From contig MU001496.1 in assembly GCA_010093485.1 (NCBI GenBank), forward strand, positions 772,685 through 836,684: DNA of 64,000 nt. The letters run 5' to 3'. Origin of the DNA: Karstenula rhodostoma CBS 690.94 (lineage: Eukaryota; Ascomycota; Dothideomycetes; Pleosporales; Didymosphaeriaceae). The position numbers were made by a program, and so were the translations under genes. Positions within the stretch are counted from its first letter, which is position 1. The number at the start of each line of letters is the position of its first letter. The notes under the pieces were generated by a model. The model was given only the letters and a program-made list of their open reading frames with translations. It made no database searches and had not been told where the DNA came from. Below are positions 32,649 to 44,555 of the stretch, in pieces.

Positions 32649-34842
32649 TCATTCCAGTACTTCGTGGATGTTCAGGCGTCTTCGTTTTCCAGTATCTGGC
32701 GTATCGGGTCTCGCTTCTGCGCTCGAAGGAGAAACACGCCGTCGCATGCGTATGCTTTCATTAAAATCCTGCGCCAAGGGCGACCCTAGAGCATTTCCAG
32801 TGCGAATTGGCGGTAGTTGTAGCCCCTCCAGCCGAGCAGGGTGAGCCGCCCCGCGCTGAGCCTCGGACGCAATCGAATTCGTCCTGGACACAGGTTGGTA
32901 GGTAGAGGGGTATGCTCCCGGCTGGGATGGCGGCTGGTAAGTCGGAAAATATCCCTGCTCGGGACCAGCTGTTGGAGAGTAGCCGTACGAAGGACTACCC
33001 CCGTAGGAGCTGGAACTGATGGTCGGAAGTGAAGTTCTGACCGATTTGAAGTTGAAATATGGCGATGTCGGAGCGGAACCGGCAGACGAGTTCGGTCGAA
33101 GTGCGTACGTGCCAAACTCTCCAGGCGGTGCGTTTGTAGGCGCTGACATGGTCTGGGAGGAGCGGACCGGTGTAGGGGGCGCCAATTGCTTTGTCAAAAG
33201 AGGTGGACCTGCTGGTCGAGGTGGTGTATGGACCACCAGCGTCACGAAGTACAATGATGTCTTCGCAAGTCGGATCTGGGTTTGGAGAGATTGATATCGA
33301 CCATTGGGCATTCGGAAATTGAGAAGCGCGGACCTGTGCGTAAAGCCATGGCTGACTTGGTCGACATCCTTATCCGCAACTGATTGCATGACGGGCTGCA
33401 TGGGATCCTGTCCGACTGGGGTTATAGGGGCCATGTAGGTTGGCTCCCGCTCGTCGCGCTCCATCCGCAACTCGGTGCGCAGCTGCAGCAGAACATCGTG
33501 CTGCCGCGTTTCAAGCAGTTCCACCAAAGTTTGGCCACGAGCGTCGCCAAGAAAGCCAACCAGATCTTGAAAAGCTTGGTTGGTCTTTTGAATGACGAGG
33601 TCCAGATCGAGAAACGCTACAGGCATGGACTGATAAGCTAGGTTGGGTACCCCAGAGTAGGGCGGGGCTGCTACGCCACTGAAACTACCAACACGAGGCG
33701 GGTGCGTAGTGGTTATAGCGGCGGGTTGTAGACGGATTTTCGAGGTCTCTTCATCACGCGTGGATGCCACAACACGATACGGCTCGGCCGCTCGAGGGAC
33801 CGTCGTGAACGGGGAGGACTGCTGGCCCAAGGTATCTGGCCCGGACTGGGTCAACGATCCCAAAAGTTGCGTAGGTGCCGTGCGAGTTTCCTCGCTCCTT
33901 CCGAATTCTTTGTCATCCCTTAGCCTCGGTCGGCCCCTCTTCTTGTGCTGGACGTCCTTGCAAGTATCCTAAAGTCATGTTAGAGGTGATTGTGCCGGTG
34001 AGAGCGTACTGCCCATAGCAAGGAAGAAGCAATTCACTGACCTGCTTCCCCGAAGCGACGCACCGGCCGCAGGGGCGTTGAACATCACAGCTCAGATGCG
34101 CCTTCTTGCAATTGACGCACGCGGACGCCACATGCGCCTTGGTTCTTCTTGCTGGCTTCGCCTGTCTCAACGGCTGCGGTGTTATGATGGCACCTTGCTG
34201 GACCTGGGACCCCGGAGCTACACCCTGGCTGCCAAGATACTGAGGAACATTAGGAGGGGGGTATCCATATACGTAGTTCTGCGGAACGTGCACAGATGCA
34301 TAGGGAGGGTCAAGAGCGCGGGCTGGTTGATAGTGCATCGGTGGACCGCGGACTTGAGAGTCTCCCGAGTACAACGGGCGCTGTTGCGCAATGCCCTGTG
34401 GAACATTTGCTGATCGAGGGTCAAGCAATGACGACGGTGGTGGATGGGGGCGTGGTTCGTGCAGACGCGGCTGATACGGGTGTCCTTCAGCTTCGACAAC
34501 ATGGGCTGGTCGGCGAGCGGGCGAAAGAGAATCGGACATGGGAGGGGATGGGTAGCTGTGCTGCTCAGGCCTACCAGGACTGAACTGTGGTTGGAATTTT
34601 ACCAGGCCGCTCCCCAGTTCTTGATATCGCCCGAATGGCGATGACGGAAGTGAAGTCGGAGGAGGTAAGGACAGACTCTGCATTGCTCGACCAGCGCAGT
34701 GCTCGAATGCTGCAGCTGCAGCGGGAGCGCAATGCTCAGTGTGGATTGTCGGTAGGTTGAACGGATCCGCGGACCTGGTCGAATTGGGCGGATGTTGGTA
34801 CGATTTGTGAAGGGGGAATTGTTGCGTCTGCATATCGAGCAT
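32649..34842 (-). CDS. Zn2Cys6 transcription factor with PAS-like domain
   Basis: Fungal-specific regulator of 706 residues. Exons are 34042-34842 and 32649-33968. A long Pro/Gln/Ser-rich N-terminus precedes the binuclear zinc cluster (about residues 246-270), ACVNCKKAHLSC...RPCGRC, whose sixth Cys (DTC) is in exon 2. A basic KKRGRPRLRD segment follows directly. A PAS-like region spans about residues 370-500, including PVAFLDLDLVIQKTNQAFQ and YFVTLVVHTP, and a disordered Ser/Tyr/Pro-rich C-terminus ends the protein. The Zn2Cys6 then PAS order is like that of gluconeogenesis regulators of the ERT1/AcuK group, but the sequence is too different for me to name it. The start MLDMQTQQF is the first good ATG; a longer start 126 bp upstream is possible. 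Confidence 0.85.
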
Positions 34843-35687
34843 AGGTGAGTGACGTTCTTGGGACCTCGACGGCGACAAGATGCGGGAAAGACGCAAACAC
34901 ACATAAGAGAAGAAAACAAGGCGCCAAAAAAGGTAGCCAGGGTGGCCGTCACGGAGAATCAGAAACATCCGTCAAGCTACGAAGTCCGGGCAGGGATGGG
35001 TGGTGGAGGCGGAGACAGGGAAAATGGTCGGTACCTTTTTGGAAATTTCCGTTCAAGCGTGTGCGGTCGGAGGACTTGTTTCAGCGTGGCTCTCGTCGTC
35101 AGCACGCGAGCCTCCCGTGGTGGGCAGGGAGCAAGCGCTGCCGGATCGTCGAGACAGGGTTGGGGGAGGTGGTCGGAGAAGAGGTGAGAGAGCGGATGAT
35201 GACTTGGCCAATGCAATGGAGCGTGGCGCGTGCGAGCAGCACTGAACGCAAGAGGAGGACTCTCTGGCTAGCTCGGCGGAAATGGTCCAGTAATAACTTG
35301 GATCGGTTCTCGAGGTCCTGCTCTCAGATCTGTGTGCCAATCCCTGCGGTGGGTGCAGGCGATGGACGGCAGCCACAGCACGGGGCCCTGCTCGCCCCGG
35401 GCCATGGGAAGCTTGGGCTGGCCAGGGCGGCGTGGGCGACGGCATGCTTGGTGGTTGTTCGGCTGATGGTTCTTTGGCAAAGCAGCATGCAGGCTGCCCC
35501 AGGAGCAGAGTCGCGCGGCCGCGGCTGCATGACGCCCAAGGCAATAATGGAAGGGGGGGCGACCTGGGAGGCTCGAGGCTCGCCTATGCGCACCAGCATC
35601 CCCTGCAGCGTAAACCGCCGGGCGAGCGAAGCGAAAGCGATGCGACTGCGACTGCGATGCGACTGCTGGCGAAGATGTCGCAAGGTG

Positions 35688-35775
35688 CTGGTGCTGGTGC
35701 TGGTCTGGAGCTGGTCTGGAGCTGGTCTGGAGCTGGTCTGGTGCTGGCCTGGTGCTGGTGCTGGTGCACTGGTGG
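35688..35775. repeat. CTGGTG/CTGGTCTGGAG minisatellite
   Basis: Tandem imperfect units of CTGGTG and CTGGTCTGGAG extend over almost 90 bp. It belongs to the simple-repeat cluster upstream of the PAS-domain regulator. Confidence 0.85.
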
Positions 35776-35817
35776 GCGGTGCTCGCGATGGCAGCCGGTG
35801 GTGGCCGTGTCGCCAGG

Positions 35818-35846
35818 CCGTGTCGTGTCGTGTCGTGTCGTGTCCC
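35818..35846. repeat. Pentanucleotide CGTGT repeat
   Basis: About five tandem CGTGT units in a GC-rich setting. Confidence 0.85.
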
Positions 35847-35925
35847 GTCGCGTCCCAGCGCCGGCACGCCCGAATGCATGTCAGGCGCCGCGCTGCCCCG
35901 ACGGTCGGCACGCAGACGCAGGCAG

Positions 35926-35935
35926 ACAGTCAGTC

Positions 35936-35968
<33 letters not shown>

Positions 35969-35970
35969 CC
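35926..35970. repeat. Tetranucleotide CAGT microsatellite
   Basis: About ten CAGT units, nearly perfect, with flanking degenerate copies (CAGA, CCGT). Confidence 0.9.
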
Positions 35971-36223
35971 CGCGGAGCCTTCAGTCGGTCCCCCCCGCGG
36001 AGGCTCCAGTGACAGGCCCCACCATCGCGCTCCCGGTGCCCAAAGAGCGGCCTCGCATCGCCTCGCGCCCTCGCAGCCAGCCAGCCCGCCAGCCCGCCAG
36101 GATCGCGCCGCCGTCATCGTGGTCGCCAGTGCGTGTGCATGGCCGGAGCAGAGCCTGCGGAAACGGATAGGGCACGGCGTCAGCCACTGCGTCGATCGAC
36201 CCGCCCTGCGGATGCGGCTTGAA

Positions 36224-36310
36224 CCCTTCCCTTCCCTTCCCTTCCCTTCCCATGCTCCATGCTCCATGCTCCGCGCTCCATGCTCCGCGCTCCACGCTCC
36301 ATGCTCCAGC
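36224..36310. repeat. CCCTT and CATGCTC/CGCGCTC tandem repeats
   Basis: Four CCCTT units are followed directly by seven or eight 7-bp units that alternate between CATGCTC and CGCGCTC forms. Confidence 0.88.
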
Positions 36311-36698
36311 ACCCCCTCGAAGCGCTGGCGACCTGTCTTGGGCCGCTCTAATGCACACCACCTCGCCCGCCCGCCCGCCCGCCATGGGAACGTGCATTTG
36401 CACAAAGCTCCGCCGCGGTGGCGACCGCCTACGCCTGCCTGCCTGCCGTCGAGCTGTGATTCCGCTGCAGATCCGCACAGCTGGCTTGGGATACCTGACT
36501 ACAGCGCGCCGGCCTCCAACGGACGCTGCGGGTGATGGAACTAGCTTTTGCTGTGCCGCCCGGAGACAGGCACTACCGCTGCATGTGCCGGCGTCGTCTC
36601 TGCCCGGTGCCCTCTGGTGTCCTCGGCACGACTCCCCGACCTGCCGTTTCCCTGCCCATTCGTGATGATAGTCTCGACTGCTTCCAACCGACCCCTGT

Positions 36699-36731
36699 AG
36701 GGCGGCGGCGGCGGCGGCGGCGGCGGCGGCA
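36699..36731. repeat. GGC trinucleotide repeat
   Basis: About ten tandem GGC (CGG) units. In this non-coding context it is the GC-richest simple repeat of the cluster. Confidence 0.9.
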
Positions 36732-37631
36732 GCTCAACCCTATGGAAACACACTTGGGACCCTCTCCAGCAATGCTGCACCTCCGTATTCCGTATCACGA
36801 GGGGGTCCGCCGCCGCCGCTTCTCTCCACGTGGGCGCCTGTCGCGAAGCCTGCCAAATGGGACATGGCATGGCTTTGCCAGTCACATGTAGCATAGTCAA
36901 TCCTAGAGTAACTCAGGTAACTCAGGCTACTACTATACAAGATTACAATCTTAACCTGATAATACTGTATCGCCCGTGTTCGTCGTGGTCCGTCTCAGCC
37001 CAGCGACGTCGTCAGGCGGGATGGTGATCATAGCTGCGGGACTATAGGTGTGGCTTGTCGTCATATCGAGCCGACTTGCAATCTCGCCCATAATGTTCCG
37101 GCGTGGTGGTGTCTGCCATCCTGGTCGCCGTCGACGATCATCCAGAAACGTCCGCTGCGGAGATTGCCCTGATTCATGCGTCCGGAGAGCTTGGACGCTG
37201 TGGAGCCGCGCCGAGCCTCGCGGTGGCACACATATTGTGATATATCGTGTGGAAATTATCGTCGAATTTCGCAATGTGAAGAAGGATGCATGTGACGGCA
37301 ACCGCAATCCCAGAGGCGGGTCCCCATGGCATGGCTGGCGGTACAGCGGCCAATGGCCATGGCCGATGGCTTCTCGCAACTCTCGTCAGCACGCTTGCAG
37401 CCACGGCAGAGGGCCTGACGAGCAAGCACCCAGGTTTTGCACGCTGCACGCTTTCCACTAAGCTAAGAAGCTTGACCTCGGAGACGCGGGCGCATGGCCC
37501 TAGCTCTCTCCATCAACCCGCCGCTGAGGATACAGGGCGGAATAGATTGGCTGCGGACAAGAATAGCAACGCCGACGAAGCTTACGGTCCCGTGGTTGTT
37601 GCGACGCCTGCCGTTTGCGCTCTTCCATAAA

Positions 37632-37692
37632 CACGTATACAGTATACAGTATACAGTACAGACAGGTGCATGGAGCCTGGAGCCTGGAGCCG
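37632..37692. repeat. GTATACA and GGAGCCT short tandem repeats
   Basis: Three copies of a GTATACA-like unit are followed within 20 bp by three copies of GGAGCCT. Confidence 0.8.
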
Positions 37693-39027
37693 TAGTCCTT
37701 TGCGCGTCCTTGCTCGCTTAGCTGGCGGCTGCAGGCTTCGATGGCGATTCTGGAAGGTCGAGAGCGGGCAACCGACGCACGCAACCTATGGGGGCATCCA
37801 ACGCCGCCAAGGCTGCCAGCTATGTACTTCGGCCTGCGAATTGGCATGTGTAAGCTGCGTCCTCGGGCGTTCGCTTATGGAAAAGAAAGACGGTAGTGCT
37901 GAGAAGAAACGTGGTGGTTGTCCACGATCCGGCGGTCGTGCCACACGGTGCGCCTAGCGGAACGGAACTTTTGCAAGCATCGTGGAAGCCCTGCCAGACC
38001 GGGACTTTAGCCTTTTCACCAGCCTGAGCCAAAACCGGCAGCGGAAATATCGAAAACTCCACTAACAGAAGGTCAACATCCGACCATTTATTGCCTCATT
38101 TGTTGGAGCCGGTGGACGAGGCTGCAAAGGTGGCCAGCCGACGGACAAGCAAGCGGGAGAGTCGTGCCTCGTCGAACCTTGTCCCCGGTGCCCTGTCCTC
38201 GGTACTCCATCTGCTAGTACGACTACTGCATGCCGCCTTGGAAGGCGGTGTCACCCTCGAATGGCTCGTCGGGCGGGGAGTGTGCAGTGGATACTGGCAG
38301 CAAAAACACGACAGCCTGCAGTGCGAGCAGTTTGAGTCTGCGCAAACGTCATGCCCTTCAAATCCACATCCCAGGATCCGAGTCAGGTTCAGGGGCGCAA
38401 AGGCACGGATTCAACCGCGCGATCTGCGAACCCACGTTTGTGCCAAAAGTAGCTCAGCGCTGGCCGGGGTCCTTATTGAGAGCCACAAGCCAATGTTTCC
38501 CCCTGGCAAGCACAAGCCATGCTCTTCGATTGACTGGGTGCGGGCCGCCCACATCCCTCGCTTGGCGCAATTCTTCCTCCATACACAGCGCCGTGCACCC
38601 TAGCCAACAACCTCACTTCGGCCTCATGTGTGTACGCCTCGTAACCGTTGTGGGTAGAGCTTCCAGCGAAATCCGCCGCGTACAAAACGCAGGCCTATCG
38701 GCACCAACAAGCCATCATCGTGCCAACCCTCGCTGCATGTCGCGTGACAACACGGTAAATTTCCGAACAGTGCATGTAGTCAGTCGGTCCGTCGTAGCGT
38801 GGTCGCCTACGTCTAGTCGTTCCTTCATCCCTTCCTTCCTTGGCTGGCCTTCTTCGCTTAACACCGGGTCGCCCTATACCTGTTTGGGCGATTATGCTGT
38901 CCCGAGGCCGTACCAGTTACGAATCCGACGCCTGTTGGACTTCTATTGTGTGATTGTGGACCACAAGACGGAGGTTAAAACTTCGATAGGTGTACTTCTG
39001 CTATGCATGTGTCGCTCAGGGCCGATG

Positions 39028-39051
39028 TAAAAAAAAAAAAAAAAAAAAAAT
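39028..39051. repeat. Poly(A) run of about 22 bases
   Basis: The longest homopolymer in the window. It could mark the tail of a retrocopy, but no coding sequence is recognisable on its 5' side, and slippage alone would explain it. Confidence 0.85.
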
Positions 39052-40345
39052 TGCTGTGCGGGACCACCATCGGAACATTCAAGATTCTAGCTAGTTGCAT
39101 GGCGGCTTGCATCGGAAGGAAGAAGCATCGAAGATTTCGGCACCGACGTGACAAAATCCTAATCAGTAAGCCTGTGTCCTCAGACATGGACGCGGAACGT
39201 ATGCGGTATGCGGTATGCAGTATGCTACGTTCGTGGCGTCTTCTCGAAGCCCGGCCAACCTAGCTCTATACCCAATGGGGAAGCTCCGCAGAAGATACTC
39301 CTTCGATCTTAGGGAATATTGAACTGCTAGCATAACCCCGGTCCACTGCCGCTCCGAAGGTCTTGCAAATGAAATTCTCCTTGCTGCGCGGGTAAATGGC
39401 ACAGGCACATGGCACAGCGCGGCACGTCATCCCCGACTGCTTTCTTCTTTCTCTCAATCCATTCTTTCTTTAGAACTTCGCTTAGGAGAACCTTGATGCT
39501 GGTCCGTGTCGCCGTACATAAGTCATAAACGAGGTCATGTCTACGGACTCCATCAGCCGCAGTGTAAAAAGATCGACCGTGAATCAGGGTTTTCAAGGCT
39601 ACATATGGTGGCCCTTTTGCGTGGTGCAACGTTGGATACGTAGTGGATGCCGCTAGCATTCGGCTGCTGCCTGTGTCAGTTTTAGTCCAGTTGACAGCAC
39701 TTCTGCCACAAGCGTCGCCTTTCTGCATCGCGTCGGCCTATCGCGCGCCAATAAAGAGGGCGGTGATATATCGGACCTCTATGCCTCTTCCGACTGGTAT
39801 ACATATCCTGGGGTAACACATTGTGAGATGCGGGTCTGGTCATGTTTACATGCATCTGCGGAACGCGCGAGAAGTCCCCAATCGCCATGCGTCTCACACG
39901 CGAAGCCGCGTCTCGTAACACCATTAGTAATATCTGTCTGCCGAAGACTGCATGCTGAGAAATTACCATTTCCATATTAGCGAATGGCCGGTATTTGTAC
40001 ACCCCATTCGTGCAACGGGAAACTCAAACCTGAACGCCTGAGTCTGCGAGGGTTTGCTGGGTGGAGATGATGACGGTAAGTATGTGCGGGTGATGAGAAG
40101 AGGTAAGCCCATGTGAGACGCTTCGTGGCGCCAGGCAGTCCCGATGCCGCCCTATTCTACTGTAGTCCTCACGCAGCACGGTAGTGCAGGGCGCTCGGTA
40201 CGTACCGATGGCGTCTGGTAAGGCTGCAGATCAAAGTTCTGGTTCACTTTCTGGCCGAAGCGGTGGCTGTCCATCGCTTGTGGAACCTCCGCTCTACTCG
40301 CCAACCAATGCAAGAATGAGACAATATATTGACTTAGGTTTGAGT

Positions 40346-43158
40346 CTAAAATTTCCGCTTCTTGGAAGGCCTTGCGTTTTTCTCCTTCCGTTTCTCTTCC
40401 AGCTGACGTTGTTTGCGGACATCGTCCACACCCTTGAGCTCGTTTTTGGCGCCACCATCCTTGAATTTCCCGATACGTTTCTCCTTCGCTTCTGCAACCT
40501 TCTTCTTTTGGGTGTGGTAGTCGTCTCGGTATCGATCGGCTTCTTTGGGTGCCCTTTCCGCCTTGTGCTTGTAGTGGCGGCCACCACCATGGTGAGCTGC
40601 GTGGCCGGGCTTCTCTAATTCGCCGACACGTGGTAGGCGTCCGACCTTGTTCGATTTGCGCCAGTCATCGTACCGACCGCTGCGGAAGCTGGCAGCAATC
40701 TTCAGACCACTCTCCCCCACAATCATCTTTGCTCCTTTGGATCCGTCCTCGTCATTCACCTTGGCAACGTACTTTTTGGACTTCTTGTCCCAACGCATAC
40801 CCTTCGCTTTGCTGGCTTCAGCGAAACCCCGTGATTCGTCGTTGGTAAGATCCATTTGCGCGGCCCTGGCGCTTTCAACAAAATTTGAAGCTTGCTGAGC
40901 CGTGTTGTACGACCCTGTGTGAACACCGTATCCTCTTTCTTCGGCTGCGTTTACACCTTTTGGTTCATACGACATGAAGAACTCAGAATTCTGCCAATCA
41001 TCTTTGCTCGCGTTACGATCGGTTGGCTGCGAAACGGAGATTTCAAGATCATCCGATTCAGACGCAAAGTCCGCATCCTCAAGTGCCTCTCCGTCTACTG
41101 AGGCCGCGTCGAGAACGTCCGCATTCTCCGACGGCGCTGTTTTGCCGTAAGCCTCGTCGGAGATGCTGCTGGAGTGGGCCGATTGCTTCTGTTTCATCCT
41201 GTCAATCGTTTGCCTTCTTTTTTTCATGATCTCAGCAGCTTCGCTACCTGTGCCCCGGTGTCCGATCTCAAAAATCGACTCCGTGGGGCGGAAAGAGCTG
41301 ATTCGCTCCAACATCTTCTCTTTCTCGCGCAAGGCGTCGTGCACGTCGTCACTGAAAAGAAGATGTGTGTTGGAGAGCCTGCGTGCTGACAGCAGCTGCT
41401 TTGCACGCTTCACTGACTCGTTGCTAGCGGAGTTCCTCGTTCTCGTATACTGAGCTTCACCTTTGCCCGCAACGATCTGAAGATTGACTAAATCTTCGTC
41501 GTCGTCGTGTAGCCTATTGACAAGCTCGACCTCAGGCGCAAGCTCATCCTGTACAAATGTGCCCACTACCACGTTCTGGGCATAGTTTGTAACCTTGCCA
41601 GGTGTCTTCTCGGAAATCAAAGGTTGCCCCAGGAACAACTGGAGATCAATGAGATAAGGTACGTCGGACTCTCGGATCAGACTGTAGCTCCAACCCTTCC
41701 TGCCAGCTCTTGCTGTTCTTCCAACGCGATGAACGAAGATCTTGGGCTGAGAAGGAAAGTCGTAGTTGATGACGTTTGCAAGGTATGGCAGATCCAGACC
41801 ACGTGCAGCGACATCGGTCACCACGAGAACGTTTGTTAAACCAGCCCTGAAATCCTGAACTTGCAGTTTTCGGGCAGTCTGATCCAAGTTGCCATACACT
41901 AGGAGATGTTAATGTGAAGCACAGAGATAAGTGTGAGATAGCTTACCGTATGAAACAGAGTAACCTGTAGCCTTCAGCAGGCTTGCCAGATACTCAACTC
42001 GATGCTTGGTAGCTGCGAATATGACCGTAGAATTTGGTGTTGGAGACTCCCGCGGGTTGGGAACGTCAGGTCCCCGCTTACGCTTCTTGCCTCCGCCTGC
42101 GGCCTCCGACTTCTTTACTTTCTTCGCATTATCGGTCTCACCCGGTGTGAGTTTGATAACCTTGTCGAGTAAGTGCAGGAGAGCCCCATCTCTTTCTCCG
42201 GTTTTTACAGTGAAGAAGGCGCTTTCGAGATCTGGTGAAATTTTGGAGTCATCGAGACGTATCAGTCTTGGTTCCTGAAGACCAGCCCTTGCGAACTCAA
42301 CCAAGGATTTGGGAAGCGTGGCCGAGAAAAGGAGGGTTTGTCTGGACATGGGCAATGCGTGAAGAATCTCGGCCAGTTGGGCAGCGAAACCCATCTCGAA
42401 CAAGCGATCTGCTTCGTCGAACACGATATACCTCACGGAAGAAAGGTCCAATCCCATCTCGACTTTCAAGTGAAGGAAGCGTCCAGGAGTGGCAATAATG
42501 ATGTCCGGATTTGTAGTCATTGAGCTGAACTCTGATATCCGGAGTCAGCATCCGATGGAGTTCTTTAAGTGCGATAATACGTACGTTCGTCGAGACTGTC
42601 TCCACCAACCAGGAGTACAGTCCGCAAATCAGAGCCGCGGCCCAGCTCTTTAACGACTTTCAGTGTCTGCAAAGCCAGCTCTCGCGAAGGTGACATGATG
42701 ATGGCACGGGCACCGAACTTGGCCGAGTGGCCTTTAAGTGCTTGGATCATAGGTATCACGAACGCTGCCGTCTTTCCGGAGCCGGTACGTGCCATTCCAA
42801 CTACGTCTTGCCGGTCCAGGATGAGAGGCACGGCGCGTCGTTGTATGGGCGTCGGAACCTTGTAACCCTTCTTTGCGATAGCTTGCAGAAGCGCGGAATT
42901 CAAGCCCATTGCCTGGAAACCTCCTCCTTTTTTGACTGTATGCCCCTTCAGATTTGAAGCCTTCCGGTTCGAAGCAGCTTGCGTCGCTGCAATAAAAGCC
43001 TCGTCGTCCGAGCCATCTTGGCTGCCGCCTTCCAGATCTAGTCCCAGATCGTCGAGAGGTCCTTGGCCATTCCCGCTGATCTCGTCTCCTCCAAACAGGG
43101 CGGCGCCGATGTCGAGTTCATTCTCAGACAGCGCCGGCGAGGCCGCGCGAGGCGCCAT
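40346..43158 (-). CDS. dbp10: DEAD-box ATP-dependent RNA helicase Dbp10
   Basis: Nucleolar helicase needed for 60S ribosomal subunit assembly. Exons are 42585-43158, 41947-42531 and 40346-41898, giving 903 residues. Motifs in order: the Q-motif region (GFQAMGLN...[10 protein letters not shown]), ARTGSGKT (I), PSRELALQ (Ia), [13 protein letters not shown] (II), FSATLP (III), a 50-residue Lys-rich insert between the lobes, [10 protein letters not shown] (V) and [10 protein letters not shown] (VI). The C-terminal DBP10 domain region ([18 protein letters not shown]) ends in a Lys/Arg tail SKKRKF. The join [14 protein letters not shown] across the first intron and [12 protein letters not shown] across the second fit the family closely. 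It is head to head with RFA2. Confidence 0.95.
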
Positions 43159-43457
43159 GTCAGTACAGCCGGTGGGCAGGACTGGAGATTCGGTTGTTCG
43201 TCGTTGTGGCTGTCCTGGAAAAGCACAGCGTGCCAAAGATTCTTCCCCAACAATGTGTGCGGGCCGGTGGTGCTGGCATGCTGCTGCTCCGGAAATTCTG
43301 AACTTTCGAAATTCTCGCACGGGCCAGAAAGTCTTGGCGTACGTGGGGTCGCGCCTTCCGCTCCAAAGCTCCAAACGCGTCTCGTCGCGTCGCTCCTGCC
43401 CCACCTGCAGCATTTGATCCCTGCGACAAACACCAGAACACACGCTACACACAGCAC
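43159..43457. promoter_or_regulatory. Divergent promoter of DBP10 and RFA2
   Basis: The start codons of two growth-linked genes are 299 bp apart on opposite strands. No defined element was identified. Confidence 0.5.
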
Positions 43458-44423
43458 ATGATGAGTACGCCAGTCAGAACTGCTCTTGCTGTGCTATGTG
43501 CTGACAATTTTAGATTACAACAACTACGAAACCTCTTACACTTCGTACAGTGCAGGTGGAGGCGGCGGTGGCGGTGGATTCATGCCCGATGGCAGCCAGA
43601 ACAGCCCTAGCAGAGGACGTGTGAGTCTCCACCGCATAGGTCTTCGAGATCGGAATCATGGCTGACAGGAAGGGCAGGGAAACGCCCAAGACACGCTCCG
43701 GCCCGTGACCATCAAGCAGATTCTCGACGCGCAACCTGATGCATCCGGTGACGACTTCAAGATTGACGGCAGCAGGATCTCACAGGTAAGTCTAGCTCGG
43801 ACTTCCTGACAGCTTTTCTCTAACCTTTGTAGCTCACCTTTGTCGGGCAAATACGTAACATCGCTGCGCAGACCACGAACATCACATACAAGCTCGACGA
43901 CGGCACTGGCAGCATCGAGGTGAAGCAGTGGAATGATGACGACGCGATGGAGGCCAGTCCCCTGAAATCAAAGCTCGTAGAAGGTGTCTACTGCAGGGCT
44001 TGGGGAAAGCTGAAGAGCTTCCACGACCGACGGCATGTCAACGCGCAGATCATTCGCCCAGTTGAGGATATGAACGAAGTCCAATACCACCTGCTCGAAG
44101 CCACAGCAGTCCATCTACACTTTACTCGCGGACCTTTGGGTGCAGCCGAGAACGCAGGCGGTGCAGCGCCAACGAACGGCGCTGTCCAGCAGCAAGAGGC
44201 TGGACCAAGTCTTGTAGGTGTCAGCAACTTGGCTCAGCAGGTCTACAAGTTCCTGCAGACTAGCCCAGATAACAACGAGGGCATTAACTACCAAGAAATC
44301 GCCTCTCAACTCGGCCTCGATACCGTGGATGTGGGTAGGGCAGGTGACGAGCTGCTCGAGGCGGGTGTCATATATACTACTGTGAACGATACGACATGGG
44401 CGTTGCTTGAGCCAGCAGCATAG
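43458..44423 (+). CDS. rfa2: Replication protein A 32-kDa subunit (RPA2/Rfa2)
   Basis: Middle subunit of the single-strand DNA-binding complex in replication, repair and checkpoint signalling. Exons are 43458-43464, 43514-43620, 43669-43785 and 43833-44423, giving 273 residues. The first exon is only seven bases (ATGATGA). The spliced N-terminus is [14 protein letters not shown] followed by poly-Gly and [12 protein letters not shown], the Ser-rich phosphorylated region of the family. The OB fold runs from about residue 55 ([10 protein letters not shown]) to 170, and the C-terminal winged-helix domain begins near residue 200 and ends [14 protein letters not shown]. The exon joins were chosen by phase and by the conserved N-terminus. 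Confidence 0.93.
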
Positions 44424-44555
44424 TCGTGGACAGGAAATAGAAACGCGACCCTTGTGCAGCAAAGATCGAGCAGGACACAGTAAAGCACAGCAGAGCTCAT
44501 ACCAACTCGAAGTTGCGTGGTTTCAAGCCACGAACTTGTGGGCATTCACTCGTAA

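Larger units (their letters stand above)
34843..40345. other. 5.5-kb gene desert rich in simple repeats
   Basis: Lies between the start of the PAS-domain regulator and the 3' end of DBP10. Long open frames occur on both strands but follow GC-rich repeats and encode low-complexity peptides; the frame at 38230-39030 is the longest in ordinary sequence, with no recognisable domain. Simple repeats cluster at 35.6-36.8 kb. The region may be a long regulatory or leader region of the transcription factor, or contain non-coding transcripts (inference). Confidence 0.5.

Noticed and set aside
34845..36535. Long plus- and minus-strand open frames up to 441 residues
   Set aside because: They coincide with GC-rich tandem repeats, are open in several frames on both strands at once and encode low-complexity Arg/Pro/Ser-rich peptides with no domain.
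38230..39030. A 266-residue open frame on the plus strand
   Set aside because: A second frame overlaps it in full, there is no recognisable motif and composition is mixed. It could be chance; transcript data would decide.
39028..39051. Poly(A) run considered as the tail of a retrogene
   Set aside because: The sequence 5' of it shows no coding or LINE-type features and no target duplication was found.
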